34,350 nt of DNA from Microbacteriaceae bacterium (GTDB lineage Bacteria; Actinomycetota; Actinomycetes; Actinomycetales; Microbacteriaceae): contig CANFOX010000004.1 of the NCBI GenBank assembly GCA_947448845.1, positions 1 to 34,350 on the forward strand, in the 5' to 3' direction. Both the position numbers and the translations under genes were made by a program. Numbering within the stretch: the stretch's first letter is position 1; each line of letters starts with the position of its first letter. Of this stretch, positions 1 to 8,767 are shown piece after piece. The notes below the pieces were generated by a model, which worked only from the letters and a program-made list of their open reading frames with translations, was not told the origin of the DNA and did not search any database.

Positions 1-1
1 T

Positions 2-547
2 CGCCGTGAAAGAGACAAGCTTGAAAAGACTCTTGGCGGTATTAAGACCGTAACCAAGACCCCTTCGGCAATCTGGGTTGTAGACACCAACAAAGAGCAC
101 CTTGCCATCACCGAAGCCAAGAAGCTTGGTATTCCGGTAATCGGAATTCTCGACACCAATTGTGACCCAGATGAGGTCACCATTGGTATTCCAGGAAACG
201 ACGACGCTATTCGCTCGGTGCACCTGCTAACCCGTGTTATTGCCGACGCAGTGGCAGAAGGTCTGATTGCTCGTCACTCAAAGCCTGAGTCTGAAGCAGA
301 ACCGCTAGCCGAATGGGAGCGCGAGCTTCTCGAGGCGCCAGTTGTTGCCGCCGAGGTTGCAGCACCTGCCGCAGAAGCCGTCGTTGAGGTTTCAGCAGCC
401 GTTGAAACTGCAGAGGCCGTTGAGGCGCCGGTAGTTGTTGAGGCTCCTGCTAAGGAAGCCGCACCTAAGGCAGAAAAGCCTGCCGCTAAGGCACCAGAAA
501 AGAAGCCGGCCGCAAAGAAGCCGGCCGCAAAGAAGGAAGCTAAGTAA
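2..547 (+). CDS. rpsB: 30S ribosomal protein S2, C-terminal part (5' end outside window), with Ala/Glu/Lys-rich C-terminal extension
   Basis: Frame open from window start: [83 protein letters not shown], characteristic of S2; immediately followed by tsf. Confidence 0.95.
   Translation, partial: RRERDKLEKTLGGIKTVTKTPSAIWVVDTNKEHLAITEAKKLGIPVIGILDTNCDPDEVTIGIPGNDDAIRSVHLLTRVIADAVAEGLIARHSKPESEAEPLAEWERELLEAPVVAAEVAAPAAEAVVEVSAAVETAEAVEAPVVVEAPAKEAAPKAEKPAAKAPEKKPAAKKPAAKKEAK
500..535 (+). repeat. 15-bp tandem repeat (aagaagccggccgca, about 2.4 copies) encoding KKPAA units in the rpsB tail
   Basis: Exact tandem copies at 500-514 and 515-529, partial copy 530-535. Confidence 0.85.
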
Positions 548-1375
548 ATGGCAAACTACACCGCAGCCGACGTAAAGGCACTTCGCGAGCGCAGTGGCGC
601 TGGCATGATGGATTGCAAAGGCGCACTCGACGAAGCTGACGGCAACGTCGACAAGGCACTTGAGTTTCTTCGTCTAAAGGGCCTCAAGGGCGTTACCAAG
701 CGTGAAGGTCGCACCACCAGCAATGGTCTTGTGATTGCTCGCGTTGATGGTGGCACCGGCTACCTAATTGAACTTGCCTGTGAAACCGACTTCGTTGCTA
801 AGGCAGACAAGTTCGTTGCTCTTGGCGAGGCAATTGGCGACGCAATCGTTGCCGCCAACGCAGACACCGTTGAGAAGGCTCTTGCCGCACCTCTAAACGG
901 CAAGACTGTTGGCGATGCAATCACCGACGAAGCCGCAATCATTGGCGAAAAGGTTGAGCTTCGACGCGTTGCAGTTGTAAAAGACGCAGCAGTTGACGCT
1001 TACCTTCACCGCACCAGCCGCGACCTACCACCACAGGTTGGCGTTTTGGTCGCATACTCGGGTAGCGACGCAGAAACCGCTCACGACGTTGCAGTGCACA
1101 TTGCAGCCTTCAGCCCAAGCGTGCTAAACCGCGACGAAATCGACTCTGCAACCGTTGAAACCGAACGTCGCATTGCAGAGGAAACCGCACGCACCGAAGG
1201 CAAGCCTGAGGCAGCGCTTCCGAAGATCATCGAAGGTCGCGTGAACGGATTCTTCAAGGAAAACGTTCTGCTAGAGCAAGACTTCGCAAAAGACAACAAG
1301 CAGTCGGTTGGCAAGGTTCTTGAGAACGCTGGCGTAACCGTTTCTTCGTTCGTTCGCTTTCGCGTCGGCGCCTAA
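548..1375 (+). CDS. tsf: Elongation factor Ts
   Basis: MANYTAADVKALRERSGAGMMDCKGALDEADGNVDKALEFLRLKG is the EF-Ts N-terminal signature; follows rpsB. Confidence 0.97.
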   Translation: MANYTAADVKALRERSGAGMMDCKGALDEADGNVDKALEFLRLKGLKGVTKREGRTTSNGLVIARVDGGTGYLIELACETDFVAKADKFVALGEAIGDAIVAANADTVEKALAAPLNGKTVGDAITDEAAIIGEKVELRRVAVVKDAAVDAYLHRTSRDLPPQVGVLVAYSGSDAETAHDVAVHIAAFSPSVLNRDEIDSATVETERRIAEETARTEGKPEAALPKIIEGRVNGFFKENVLLEQDFAKDNKQSVGKVLENAGVTVSSFVRFRVGA

Positions 1376-1387
1376 AACAAGCATTTC

Positions 1388-1422
1388 GAAAAGGCTCGAG
1401 TGGTTTTCACTCGGGCCTTTTC
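1388..1422 (+). terminator. Strong hairpin after tsf, putative intrinsic terminator
   Basis: GAAAAGGCtCGAGTG-gtttt-CACTCGgGCCTTTTC, a near-perfect 15-bp stem just after the tsf stop; only a short T-run follows. Confidence 0.75.
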
Positions 1423-1467
1423 GCTTGGCGCGCCTAATATAGAAAAGACCCCACGGAAAGGCTCGGC

Positions 1468-2172
1468 ATGTCAAAAAAACGCAGAGTATTACTCAAACTT
1501 TCCGGAGAAGCCTTTGGTGGCGGAACCGTTGGCGTAAACCCAGATGTTGTTGCTGAAATGGCTCGCGAAATCGCCCAAGCCACCAAGGATGCCGAAATTG
1601 CCATCGTGGTTGGTGGCGGTAACTTCTTCAGAGGCGCAGAGCTTTCGCAGCGGGGCATGGAGCGCTCGCGCGCCGACTACATGGGTATGTTGGGCACCGT
1701 GATGAACGCCCTGGCCCTTCAAGATTTTCTAGAGCAGGCCGGCGCCAGCGTGCGCGTGCAGTCTGCCATTAGCATGGCCCAGGTAACCGAGCCTTACATT
1801 CCGCTTCGAGCCATTCGTCACCTCGAAAAAGGTCGCGTTGTAATCTTTGGCGCTGGTGCGGGTTTGCCATACTTTTCGACCGACACCGTGGCGGCTCAGC
1901 GGGCACTTGAGATTCACGCTGATGAGGTCTTGGTCGCCAAAAACGGCGTCGATGGCGTTTACACAGCAGACCCAAAGAAAGATTCCAGCGCTACCCGAAT
2001 CGAGCATCTGACCTACCAGGAGGCCTTGGTAAAGGGCTTGAAGGTAGTTGACGCCACAGCATTCAGTCTTTGCATGGACAACAAAATGCCGATGCGCGTA
2101 TTTGGCATGACCGATGGAAGCATCACCAAGGCAATCAAGGGGGCCAAAATCGGCACCCTGGTGACCGTTTAG
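1468..2172 (+). CDS. pyrH: Uridylate kinase
   Basis: [16 protein letters not shown]..., [28 protein letters not shown]; tsf-pyrH-frr order. Confidence 0.96.
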   Translation: MSKKRRVLLKLSGEAFGGGTVGVNPDVVAEMAREIAQATKDAEIAIVVGGGNFFRGAELSQRGMERSRADYMGMLGTVMNALALQDFLEQAGASVRVQSAISMAQVTEPYIPLRAIRHLEKGRVVIFGAGAGLPYFSTDTVAAQRALEIHADEVLVAKNGVDGVYTADPKKDSSATRIEHLTYQEALVKGLKVVDATAFSLCMDNKMPMRVFGMTDGSITKAIKGAKIGTLVTV

Positions 2173-2193
2173 TTTTTACCAAGGAGAACAAAA

Positions 2194-2754
2194 ATGATTA
2201 GCGACATTCTGTCAACCGCAAACGAAAAGATGGCGAAGGCCGTCGAGTTTGCCAAAGAAGACTTTGCCACCGTTCGCACCGGTCGCGCGAATCCGCAAAT
2301 GTTTCAGAAAATCATGGTTGATTACTACGGCACCCCAACCCCGCTGGCTCAGCTGGGCTCTCTGCAGAACCCAGAGGCTCGCACCATTTTGATTACGCCC
2401 TACGACAAAGGTGCATTGCAGGCTATCGAAAAAGCCCTGAACGACACCCCAAACCTAGGTGCCAGCCCGAACAACGACGGCACCGTGATTCGCATCACAC
2501 TGCCTGATCTCACCGAAGATCGCCGCAAGGAATACGTGAAGCTCGTGAAGCAGAAGGCAGAAGACCACCGTGTTGCAATTCGCAACATTCGCCGCAAAGG
2601 AAAAGACGACCTTGACGCGCTCAAGAAAGACTCAGCCGCCGGGGATGATGAACTAGCCCGTGCCGAAAAAGAACTTGAAGCCGCTACCAAAACTCACGTC
2701 GACCAGATTGACGAGGCTTTGAAGCGCAAAGAAGCCGAACTTCTAGAGGTCTAA
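2194..2754 (+). CDS. frr: Ribosome recycling factor
   Basis: [56 protein letters not shown] matches RRF; AAGGAG upstream. Confidence 0.97.
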   Translation: MISDILSTANEKMAKAVEFAKEDFATVRTGRANPQMFQKIMVDYYGTPTPLAQLGSLQNPEARTILITPYDKGALQAIEKALNDTPNLGASPNNDGTVIRITLPDLTEDRRKEYVKLVKQKAEDHRVAIRNIRRKGKDDLDALKKDSAAGDDELARAEKELEAATKTHVDQIDEALKRKEAELLEV

Positions 2755-3602
2755 TGACCACTGCACCAAACACCGGGCGAAGCCTCTCTAAATCGGTACT
2801 CATTGGATTACTGCTTGGCGCAGTTTTCTTGGCGAGCATTTTGGTTTACAAAGAGGCCTTTATTGGCTTAGCCGCAGCGGCCGCAGCCGCCGGTTCTTGG
2901 GAGCTTGCCACCGCCATTCGAGTGCGCGGCTGGTGGGTGCAGCGGGTTCCGGTAACGCTTGGTTCACTTGCCATAATGCCAGCTGCCTACTTCGGCGGCC
3001 CCTATTGGCAGTGGATTACCGCTTTGGCGATTGTGGGAGCACTGATTGTTTCTCGACTCATAGTGCTGCTTATTCATCCGCGTGAGGGTGGCAACAAGCT
3101 TGGTGACATGCTTCGCGATTTTGCTACGGCTGCGTTCGTGGTTATCTATTTGCCGCTAACCACCAGTTTCACGGTTTTGCTGCTGCGTCGCCCAGTAGAT
3201 GGCCAAACTCTGGTTCTTTTGCTCATAGTCACGGTGGCCATGATTGACACAGCTGGTTACTTGATCGGGCGCACCTTTGGCAGACATAAGATGGCGCCTG
3301 GAGTGAGCCCGAAAAAAAGCATCGAGGGTTTAATTGCCTCTATTTCGGCAGGGGTTGTAACCGTATTGCTTTTCACAATTTTCGGGCTTCACAAGCCTTG
3401 GTGGCTCGGCCTGGTATTGGCAGCCATAATTTTGCTTGCAGCTGTTTTCGGTGATCTGGCCGAGTCGCTAATCAAACGCGACCTTGGAATCAAAGACATG
3501 AGTGCTTGGCTGCCCGGCCACGGTGGCATTATGGATCGCCTTGACTCGATTTTGCCAAGCGCTCTGGTCACCTATCTTTTTGCCATTTTCTTTCTCAATT
3601 AA
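2754..3602 (+). CDS. cdsA: Phosphatidate cytidylyltransferase
   Basis: Multi-TM protein with C-terminal GHGGIMDRLDSILPSALVTY signature; TAATG overlap with frr. Confidence 0.93.
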   Translation: MTTAPNTGRSLSKSVLIGLLLGAVFLASILVYKEAFIGLAAAAAAAGSWELATAIRVRGWWVQRVPVTLGSLAIMPAAYFGGPYWQWITALAIVGALIVSRLIVLLIHPREGGNKLGDMLRDFATAAFVVIYLPLTTSFTVLLLRRPVDGQTLVLLLIVTVAMIDTAGYLIGRTFGRHKMAPGVSPKKSIEGLIASISAGVVTVLLFTIFGLHKPWWLGLVLAAIILLAAVFGDLAESLIKRDLGIKDMSAWLPGHGGIMDRLDSILPSALVTYLFAIFFLN

Positions 3603-3617
3603 TCGAAAGCACATTCA

Positions 3618-4169
3618 ATGCCTGCACCTTTTGAACTCGCCCAGAAGCGCGAACTTGGTTACGAGCCATCACAGGTAGACCAACTAATTGCAACGGCGCG
3701 AGCCCAGTTTGCCGATGAACGAAAGTCACTCATCACTGCCGCCGAACTTCGTAAAACTGAGTTCGATTTGGTGCGAGGTGGCTATGCGATTGCCGCAGTT
3801 GATGCTGCAATCGACCGACTGGACGACGCATTGGCCTCGATTGAAATTGCTGCCGTATTGCGCCATCACGGTCGAGATATCGTTGACAAAGTTAAATCTG
3901 ATGCCACCGCTCTACTTTTTGGCCGAATCGAGCGCCCGGCTCGCAAGCGTTTCAGCGGCACAAGTTGGCTGCTTCGTGGTTACTCAAAGAGGCAGGTGGA
4001 TGTTTTAGTTGAACTAATTGATTTGCATCTAACTTCTGGTAGCCAGCTAAACATTGAGCAGTTTCGCCGGGTTATTTTCAAGGCGAAACGTCGCGGCTAC
4101 AACGAAGCCCAGGTTGACGCCTTTGTAGATAAAACCATTGAACTGCTGCAGCTTGAAAAGAACTCTTAG
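3618..4169 (+). CDS. DivIVA-motif repeat protein
   Basis: Four GYxxxxVDxxx-type motifs: ELGYEPSQVDQLI, RGGYAIAAVDAAIDRL, LRGYSKRQVDVLVELI, RRGYNEAQVDAFVDKTIELL. Confidence 0.7.
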   Translation: MPAPFELAQKRELGYEPSQVDQLIATARAQFADERKSLITAAELRKTEFDLVRGGYAIAAVDAAIDRLDDALASIEIAAVLRHHGRDIVDKVKSDATALLFGRIERPARKRFSGTSWLLRGYSKRQVDVLVELIDLHLTSGSQLNIEQFRRVIFKAKRRGYNEAQVDAFVDKTIELLQLEKNS

Positions 4170-4803
4170 CTTTTTTGTTGCCGGCGCTTTAGCTCTCGGC
4201 AGCCTCACACTGGCTCAATCGGCGATAGCCGCCTCTAAGCCGGCACTTGCACTTGCGGCACTAAACCATTTGCCGCTGAAAGGTCGCGCGCCAAAAACGG
4301 GTTACTCGCGAGACCTGTTCAGTAACGGGTGGGGTCGGGTGGCCGGTTGCGACACCAGAAACTTCATTTTGGCTCGTGATCTAACCAAAGTTACTTTCAC
4401 AACCGCATGCACCGTAAACACGGGAGTGCTGAAAGACCCTTACACGGGAAAGATCATTTCATTTCGCAGGGGAGTGGGCACTTCGCTGGCGGTGCAAATT
4501 GACCACGTAGTGGCCCTGAGTGACGCTTGGCAAAAAGGTGGGCAAAAACTTACTGCTGCGGCTCGCTACTCGCTTTACAACGATCCGCTTAACCTGCTGG
4601 CGGTAGATGGGCCAACCAATCAGCAAAAGAGCGACAGCGATGCCGCCAGCTGGCTACCCCCAAGTAAACCTTTTCGGTGCCAATACGTTTCTAGGCAGAT
4701 AGCAGTAAAGGCTAAATACCACCTTTGGGTAACGAGTGCCGAAAAGGCCACCATGAAGAACGTGCTAGCTACCTGCCCGAATCAGCGGGTTCCGGTCAAG
4801 TAA
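4153..4803 (+). CDS. Secreted HNH nuclease-like (DUF1524/GmrSD-type) protein
   Basis: ORF open from 4138 (TTG); a second TTG at 4153 gives a clean signal peptide MKRTLSFFVAGALALGSLTLAQSAIAA. HNH-like core QIDHVVALSDAWQKG...YNDPLNLLAVDGPTNQQKSDSDAASW. Confidence 0.75.
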   Translation: MKRTLSFFVAGALALGSLTLAQSAIAASKPALALAALNHLPLKGRAPKTGYSRDLFSNGWGRVAGCDTRNFILARDLTKVTFTTACTVNTGVLKDPYTGKIISFRRGVGTSLAVQIDHVVALSDAWQKGGQKLTAAARYSLYNDPLNLLAVDGPTNQQKSDSDAASWLPPSKPFRCQYVSRQIAVKAKYHLWVTSAEKATMKNVLATCPNQRVPVK

Positions 4804-4863
4804 TCGGCGACATCCATAAACCTTCAGGGTAAACTTTAGGGTGAACGAGCGAAAGGAGTCGCC

Positions 4864-5517
4864 ATGGGTCGTCACGCTGCCGATGTGCCAACCCTTTCTT
4901 CTCGTGTCTCAGACCGCTTGGGGCTTAGTAAGCCGAAGCACCGCCTTCGCCAAGCTCGCGCTCTGGTTCGACCGAACCTGATTCCGGTTTGGGGTTTTGT
5001 TTTTGTGGTTGGTTGGGTTTTGGTAACCGTGGTTGACCCATACTCTGGCACACTCACAAGCGCCCAGGCGAGCATGCTTGAGATCTCAACTAATGAAAGC
5101 CAAGACCTTAGTATTTCAAGTGCTCAAACCATCAGTTTTGCGCGCGGCGGCTACGAGGTTATCACCGGAAAATCGGCTAGCAAGCTCTTTGTGCAGGTGG
5201 CGCAGACTCCAGACGTTGGCACATCTCAGGCCTATGCTTTCGACTACATTCAAAAATTTAACTGGGGTTACGACCAGTATTCCTGCTTGGTAACCCTTTG
5301 GAACCGTGAGTCAAACTGGCGCATTAATGCGGCGAACTCAAGCTCTGGCGCTTATGGCATTCCGCAGGCGTTACCCGGAACCAAGATGGCCAGCGAGGGT
5401 GCCGACTGGCTAACCAACCCAGAAACTCAGATTCGCTGGGGTGCCAAATACATAAAGGCCCGCTACGGCTCGGCCTGTGCAGCTCTGGTTCACTCTAATA
5501 ACCTCGGATGGTATTAG
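4864..5517 (+). CDS. Lytic transglycosylase-like (SLT-domain) exported protein
   Basis: N-terminal TM/signal anchor; CLVTLWNRESNWRINAANSSSGAYGIPQALPGTKMA...GADWLTNPETQIRWGAKYIKARYGS resembles SLT-like domains. AAAGGAG upstream. Confidence 0.8.
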   Translation: MGRHAADVPTLSSRVSDRLGLSKPKHRLRQARALVRPNLIPVWGFVFVVGWVLVTVVDPYSGTLTSAQASMLEISTNESQDLSISSAQTISFARGGYEVITGKSASKLFVQVAQTPDVGTSQAYAFDYIQKFNWGYDQYSCLVTLWNRESNWRINAANSSSGAYGIPQALPGTKMASEGADWLTNPETQIRWGAKYIKARYGSACAALVHSNNLGWY

Positions 5518-5822
5518 TGCCTCGCAGTAACCGCCCGAAACGCGCCAAGAGCGGCAAGCATTCCGAACCTGAAGCACTAAACCTTGAAGTGGCTCGATTT
5601 GGCCTGAAAACCACCACTGTGAAGCGCGGCGTTGAATACACCGTTCAAAGCACCAACGGTGCCTTGGCTGACGACGGAAAAACTTGGGTTTGCCCAGAGT
5701 GCGGCATTTTGATTTCAAAGGGAACGGCTCATACCGTTGCCTGGGATGCCGTTCGCGGCTTAGATACCAGAAGGCATTTTCACAATCACTGTTGGAAGGT
5801 ATTTCAGGGGCCATTGCTTTGA
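5517..5822 (+). CDS. Small conserved actinobacterial protein with CPxCG motif (often annotated ATP/GTP-binding protein)
   Basis: TAGTG overlap suggests GTG start at 5517 (MPRSNRPKRAKSGK...); TWVCPECGILISKGTAHTVAWD...RRHFHNHCW. ORF track start is 5508. Confidence 0.7.
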   Translation: MPRSNRPKRAKSGKHSEPEALNLEVARFGLKTTTVKRGVEYTVQSTNGALADDGKTWVCPECGILISKGTAHTVAWDAVRGLDTRRHFHNHCWKVFQGPLL

Positions 5823-6541
5823 TTGAAATTCGCTCAGATGTTTTGCTGCCAAGCGAACGTGAACCAATTGTTTTAACCACCGAAGACGGGTTTCGTCTGG
5901 TGGGCGAGTTGGCTTTGCCAATGAACGGTGCCCCAACGGCCACCCTAATTACCCTGCATCCACTGCCAACGCACGGTGGCTTCATGGATTCCCATGTGTT
6001 CAGAAAGGCCGCAAATCGCTTGCCAGAGATGGCAAACCTGGCGGTTTTGCGGTTCAACACGCGTGGCACCGAATCGCCACACGGGCGATCTGAGGGGCGT
6101 TTTGAACAGGGAATTGGTGAGGCTGCCGACCTTCGGGCTGCAGTAGATTTTGCAAGGTCGCGAAACTTGCCAAACTTGTGGCTGGTTGGTTGGTCGTTCG
6201 GCACAGAACTGGCCCTGAAATACGGTGCAGATCAACCAGTGGTTGGGGCAATTTTGCTGGCACCACCGCTTCACCGCGCCACCCAAGAAGAAGTTGACTC
6301 GTGGTCGAACAACGGCAAACAGCTTTTGGTTTTGGTGCCAGAATTCGATGACTACCTGATTCCAGATCAGGCTAAAGCTCGGTTTGCCAGTGTTGAGCAG
6401 GCAGAGGTTATTGGCATTGATGGCGCAAAGCACCTTTGGGTGGGCGAAAACGCTACTTCAAGAGTGCTGAATGAAATCGTGCGGCTCGTAAACCCAACTG
6501 CTTACCCACTGCCAAAAACTTGGCCAGACCTGGTTTCTTAG
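5819..6541 (+). CDS. Alpha/beta hydrolase family protein
   Basis: TTGA overlap with the upstream stop; LITLHPLPTHGGFMDSHVF, LWLVGWSFGTELALKYG nucleophile elbow (GWSFG), later Asp and His (GAKHLW). Confidence 0.8.
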   Translation: MIEIRSDVLLPSEREPIVLTTEDGFRLVGELALPMNGAPTATLITLHPLPTHGGFMDSHVFRKAANRLPEMANLAVLRFNTRGTESPHGRSEGRFEQGIGEAADLRAAVDFARSRNLPNLWLVGWSFGTELALKYGADQPVVGAILLAPPLHRATQEEVDSWSNNGKQLLVLVPEFDDYLIPDQAKARFASVEQAEVIGIDGAKHLWVGENATSRVLNEIVRLVNPTAYPLPKTWPDLVS

Positions 6542-7590
6542 AGCTCTTGTTGCCTAGGTGCAACGACCTGGCGAATAATCAAAATCACGGATGCCGCAAC
6601 CGGAATCGAAACCAGCGCACCCATGACCCCAAGCAGCGCGCCGCCAGCTAGAGCGGCAACAACCACTACGGCACCGGGTACCGAAACGGCACGTTTCATG
6701 ATTCGTGGGCTGATGAGATATGCCTCAACCTGCATGTAAACCAGGTAGTAGATGGCGATAACCAGGGCGGTGGTAGGTGAAGCGGTTAGGGCAACCAAGG
6801 TTGCGATTATGGCAATGGAAAGTGAGCCAACCAGTGGAATCATTGCCAGCACAAAAGCGATGGCAGCAATCACAATCGGGTATGGAACGCCAATAATCAT
6901 TGCGGCGATTAGACCAAATGCGGCGTTCAAAAAAGCAACGGAAACTTGACCGATTACGTAGCGACCGATGGCATCTGCCACCTGATCTGAGATGTCAATG
7001 AACTTGGTGCGGCGGCTAAGTGGAACCAGCGCGTAAACCCAGCGTTTGAAGCTGCTGAGCGATGCCATGAAGTACAGACTCAGAATGATGACAATCAACC
7101 CACCCACGAATCCGTTGAAAATAGTGACGCTAACCTGAACCACACCGCCCAGAAGTTGGGCCCAGTGGCTGGAATCGACCAGATAGGTTTTTACCGAATT
7201 GAGGGCGTCTGTAATAGAGCCACCGAATCGGGCATCAAGAGTGACTACCCAGTCGAGTTTTTGAAACCCAGTGAGCACATCCGGGGCAATCTTGATGAAG
7301 TTTGCGGCCTCGCGAAAAAGCGTTGGGGCAAGTGTGCCAACAATAAGTCCTAGAAAACCAAGCAGGCCAACCACGACAACCGAGATGGCTACCGGGCGGC
7401 GTAGCTTTTTACCCTCTAGGTAGTTCACCACCGGGTCTAAGCCAAGGGCAATAAAAATAGCCGCTGCAATGTAGGTAAGAACTGTGGCAAGGGTAACCAA
7501 GGCACTGCCTATCAGCAGAGCAGTCAGCACCCCGAGGCCACCAAGCAGACCAATCTGGAAAGCGTTAGAAATTCGGAAGTGACTAGACAT
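6538..7590 (-). CDS. AI-2E family transporter (UPF0118/PF01594-like permease)
   Basis: Multi-TM; LGLDPVVNYLEGKKLRRPVAISVVV..., RYVIGQVSVAFLNAAFGLIAAMIIGVPYPIVIAAIAFVLAMIPLVGS, typical of the family. Confidence 0.88.
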   Translation of the reverse strand: MSSHFRISNAFQIGLLGGLGVLTALLIGSALVTLATVLTYIAAAIFIALGLDPVVNYLEGKKLRRPVAISVVVVGLLGFLGLIVGTLAPTLFREAANFIKIAPDVLTGFQKLDWVVTLDARFGGSITDALNSVKTYLVDSSHWAQLLGGVVQVSVTIFNGFVGGLIVIILSLYFMASLSSFKRWVYALVPLSRRTKFIDISDQVADAIGRYVIGQVSVAFLNAAFGLIAAMIIGVPYPIVIAAIAFVLAMIPLVGSLSIAIIATLVALTASPTTALVIAIYYLVYMQVEAYLISPRIMKRAVSVPGAVVVVAALAGGALLGVMGALVSIPVAASVILIIRQVVAPRQQEL

Positions 7591-7592
7591 GG

Positions 7593-8690
7593 TTAGCCTT
7601 CCAACTCAACAGCTTTTTCGGCTTCAGACACAACCGAGCGCAGGTGCTTCAGGTATTTAATCACTGCAGTTTTTTCAACCGAGGCTTTCTTGAGGCTGTC
7701 ATTGGCTTTCTTCAAAGTAGCTTCTGCAGCTTTTTTGGCTTCAGCAAGAACGGCGCGAGCTTCATCTTCTGCCTGAGAAATGATTTTGTTGGCTTTTTCT
7801 CTAGCCGCTTCTTGGCTTTGGCGGTTCACCGATTTAGCCGCTGCTTCAAGCATTTCAGCGTCGATTTGAGCCGCATTGGCACGAGTGCGAGCGTTCGCAA
7901 GCAGTGAGTTGGCTTCATCCAAGTATTTTTGGGTGAGTGCCACGGCTTCTTGATGTTTGCTTAGGTATTCGGCTTCAGCTTCGTCGCGGCGAGCCGTTAG
8001 TTCAAGTTCTAGGTCGAGTCGTGATTGCTCGGTAATTAGTTCGGCAGCTCGCTCGGCAGTCATGGTGTCAATGTTTTCGCGCTGGGCCAGAAGTTTGCGC
8101 TCAGCCAATTCGCGCTCTACTTTGGCTTTCATTCGGTCGGTTTCTCGCTTGGTGGTTGAGCGAAGCTTTGCGGCCTCGGTGGCAATCGCCCCTCGAATCG
8201 CAGCCGCTTCACGGTTGGCATCTGCCACCATCGCTTCTACTTCTTGACGACTTCTTGCCATGGTGTCTTCGTAGTCGCTCTTTGCAGCCGAAACAATGCG
8301 TTCGGCGCGCCGCTCGGCCTCAGAATTCATCGATTCGCGAAAGCTTTCCACTTCGGCACGCTTCGTTGAAATCTCGCCATCGATGCTCGCCAGAATGCGA
8401 GCTTTTTCGGCTTCACCTTCGCGAATAAGTCGATCGGCCTGCTCTTCAGCCGTGCTTAAAATTAGCGAAGCACGAAGACCAAGGCCGGCAAAACTAGGGG
8501 TAACTGCGGCTTCCGCCTTCTTTTCGGCGGCTTCGGCTCGCTTGGTGGTTTCCCTTAGTTCGGCAGAAAGCTGGGCGTTCTGCGAAGAGATTTGCAAAAC
8601 TTGGCGTCGCAGGTCTCTGAGTAGTTCGTCAACAGCGTCTTTTTCGTAACCGCGCAAGCTGGTTGGAAGCTCTTTTTCGTTGCCGCTCAA
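7593..8690 (-). CDS. DivIVA-like coiled-coil protein
   Basis: N-terminal LRGYEKDAVDELLRDLRRQVLQISSQNAQLSAELRE followed by a long Ala/Glu/Lys coiled coil. Confidence 0.7.
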   Translation of the reverse strand: MSGNEKELPTSLRGYEKDAVDELLRDLRRQVLQISSQNAQLSAELRETTKRAEAAEKKAEAAVTPSFAGLGLRASLILSTAEEQADRLIREGEAEKARILASIDGEISTKRAEVESFRESMNSEAERRAERIVSAAKSDYEDTMARSRQEVEAMVADANREAAAIRGAIATEAAKLRSTTKRETDRMKAKVERELAERKLLAQRENIDTMTAERAAELITEQSRLDLELELTARRDEAEAEYLSKHQEAVALTQKYLDEANSLLANARTRANAAQIDAEMLEAAAKSVNRQSQEAAREKANKIISQAEDEARAVLAEAKKAAEATLKKANDSLKKASVEKTAVIKYLKHLRSVVSEAEKAVELEG

Positions 8691-8704
8691 AAACTCACCT
8701 CACA

Positions 8705-8731
8705 GGGCTCTTTGTAGAATAAACAGAGCCC
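8705..8731. promoter_or_regulatory. Inverted repeat GGGCTCT-N13-AGAGCCC in a divergent promoter region
   Basis: Perfect 7-bp arms at 8705-8711 and 8725-8731; loop includes TATTCT (minus strand), an apparent -10, with TTGGCT 18 nt upstream. Confidence 0.5.
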
Positions 8732-8767
8732 GAATCTTTAGCCAAGTTTAGCCTGATTGGATTTTGT

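Noticed and set aside
5410-6433. Long antisense ORFs (264 and 162 aa) over the alpha/beta hydrolase region
   Set aside because: The plus-strand hydrolase and CPxCG proteins have clear family motifs and overlapping start/stop signals; the antisense products have no recognisable features.
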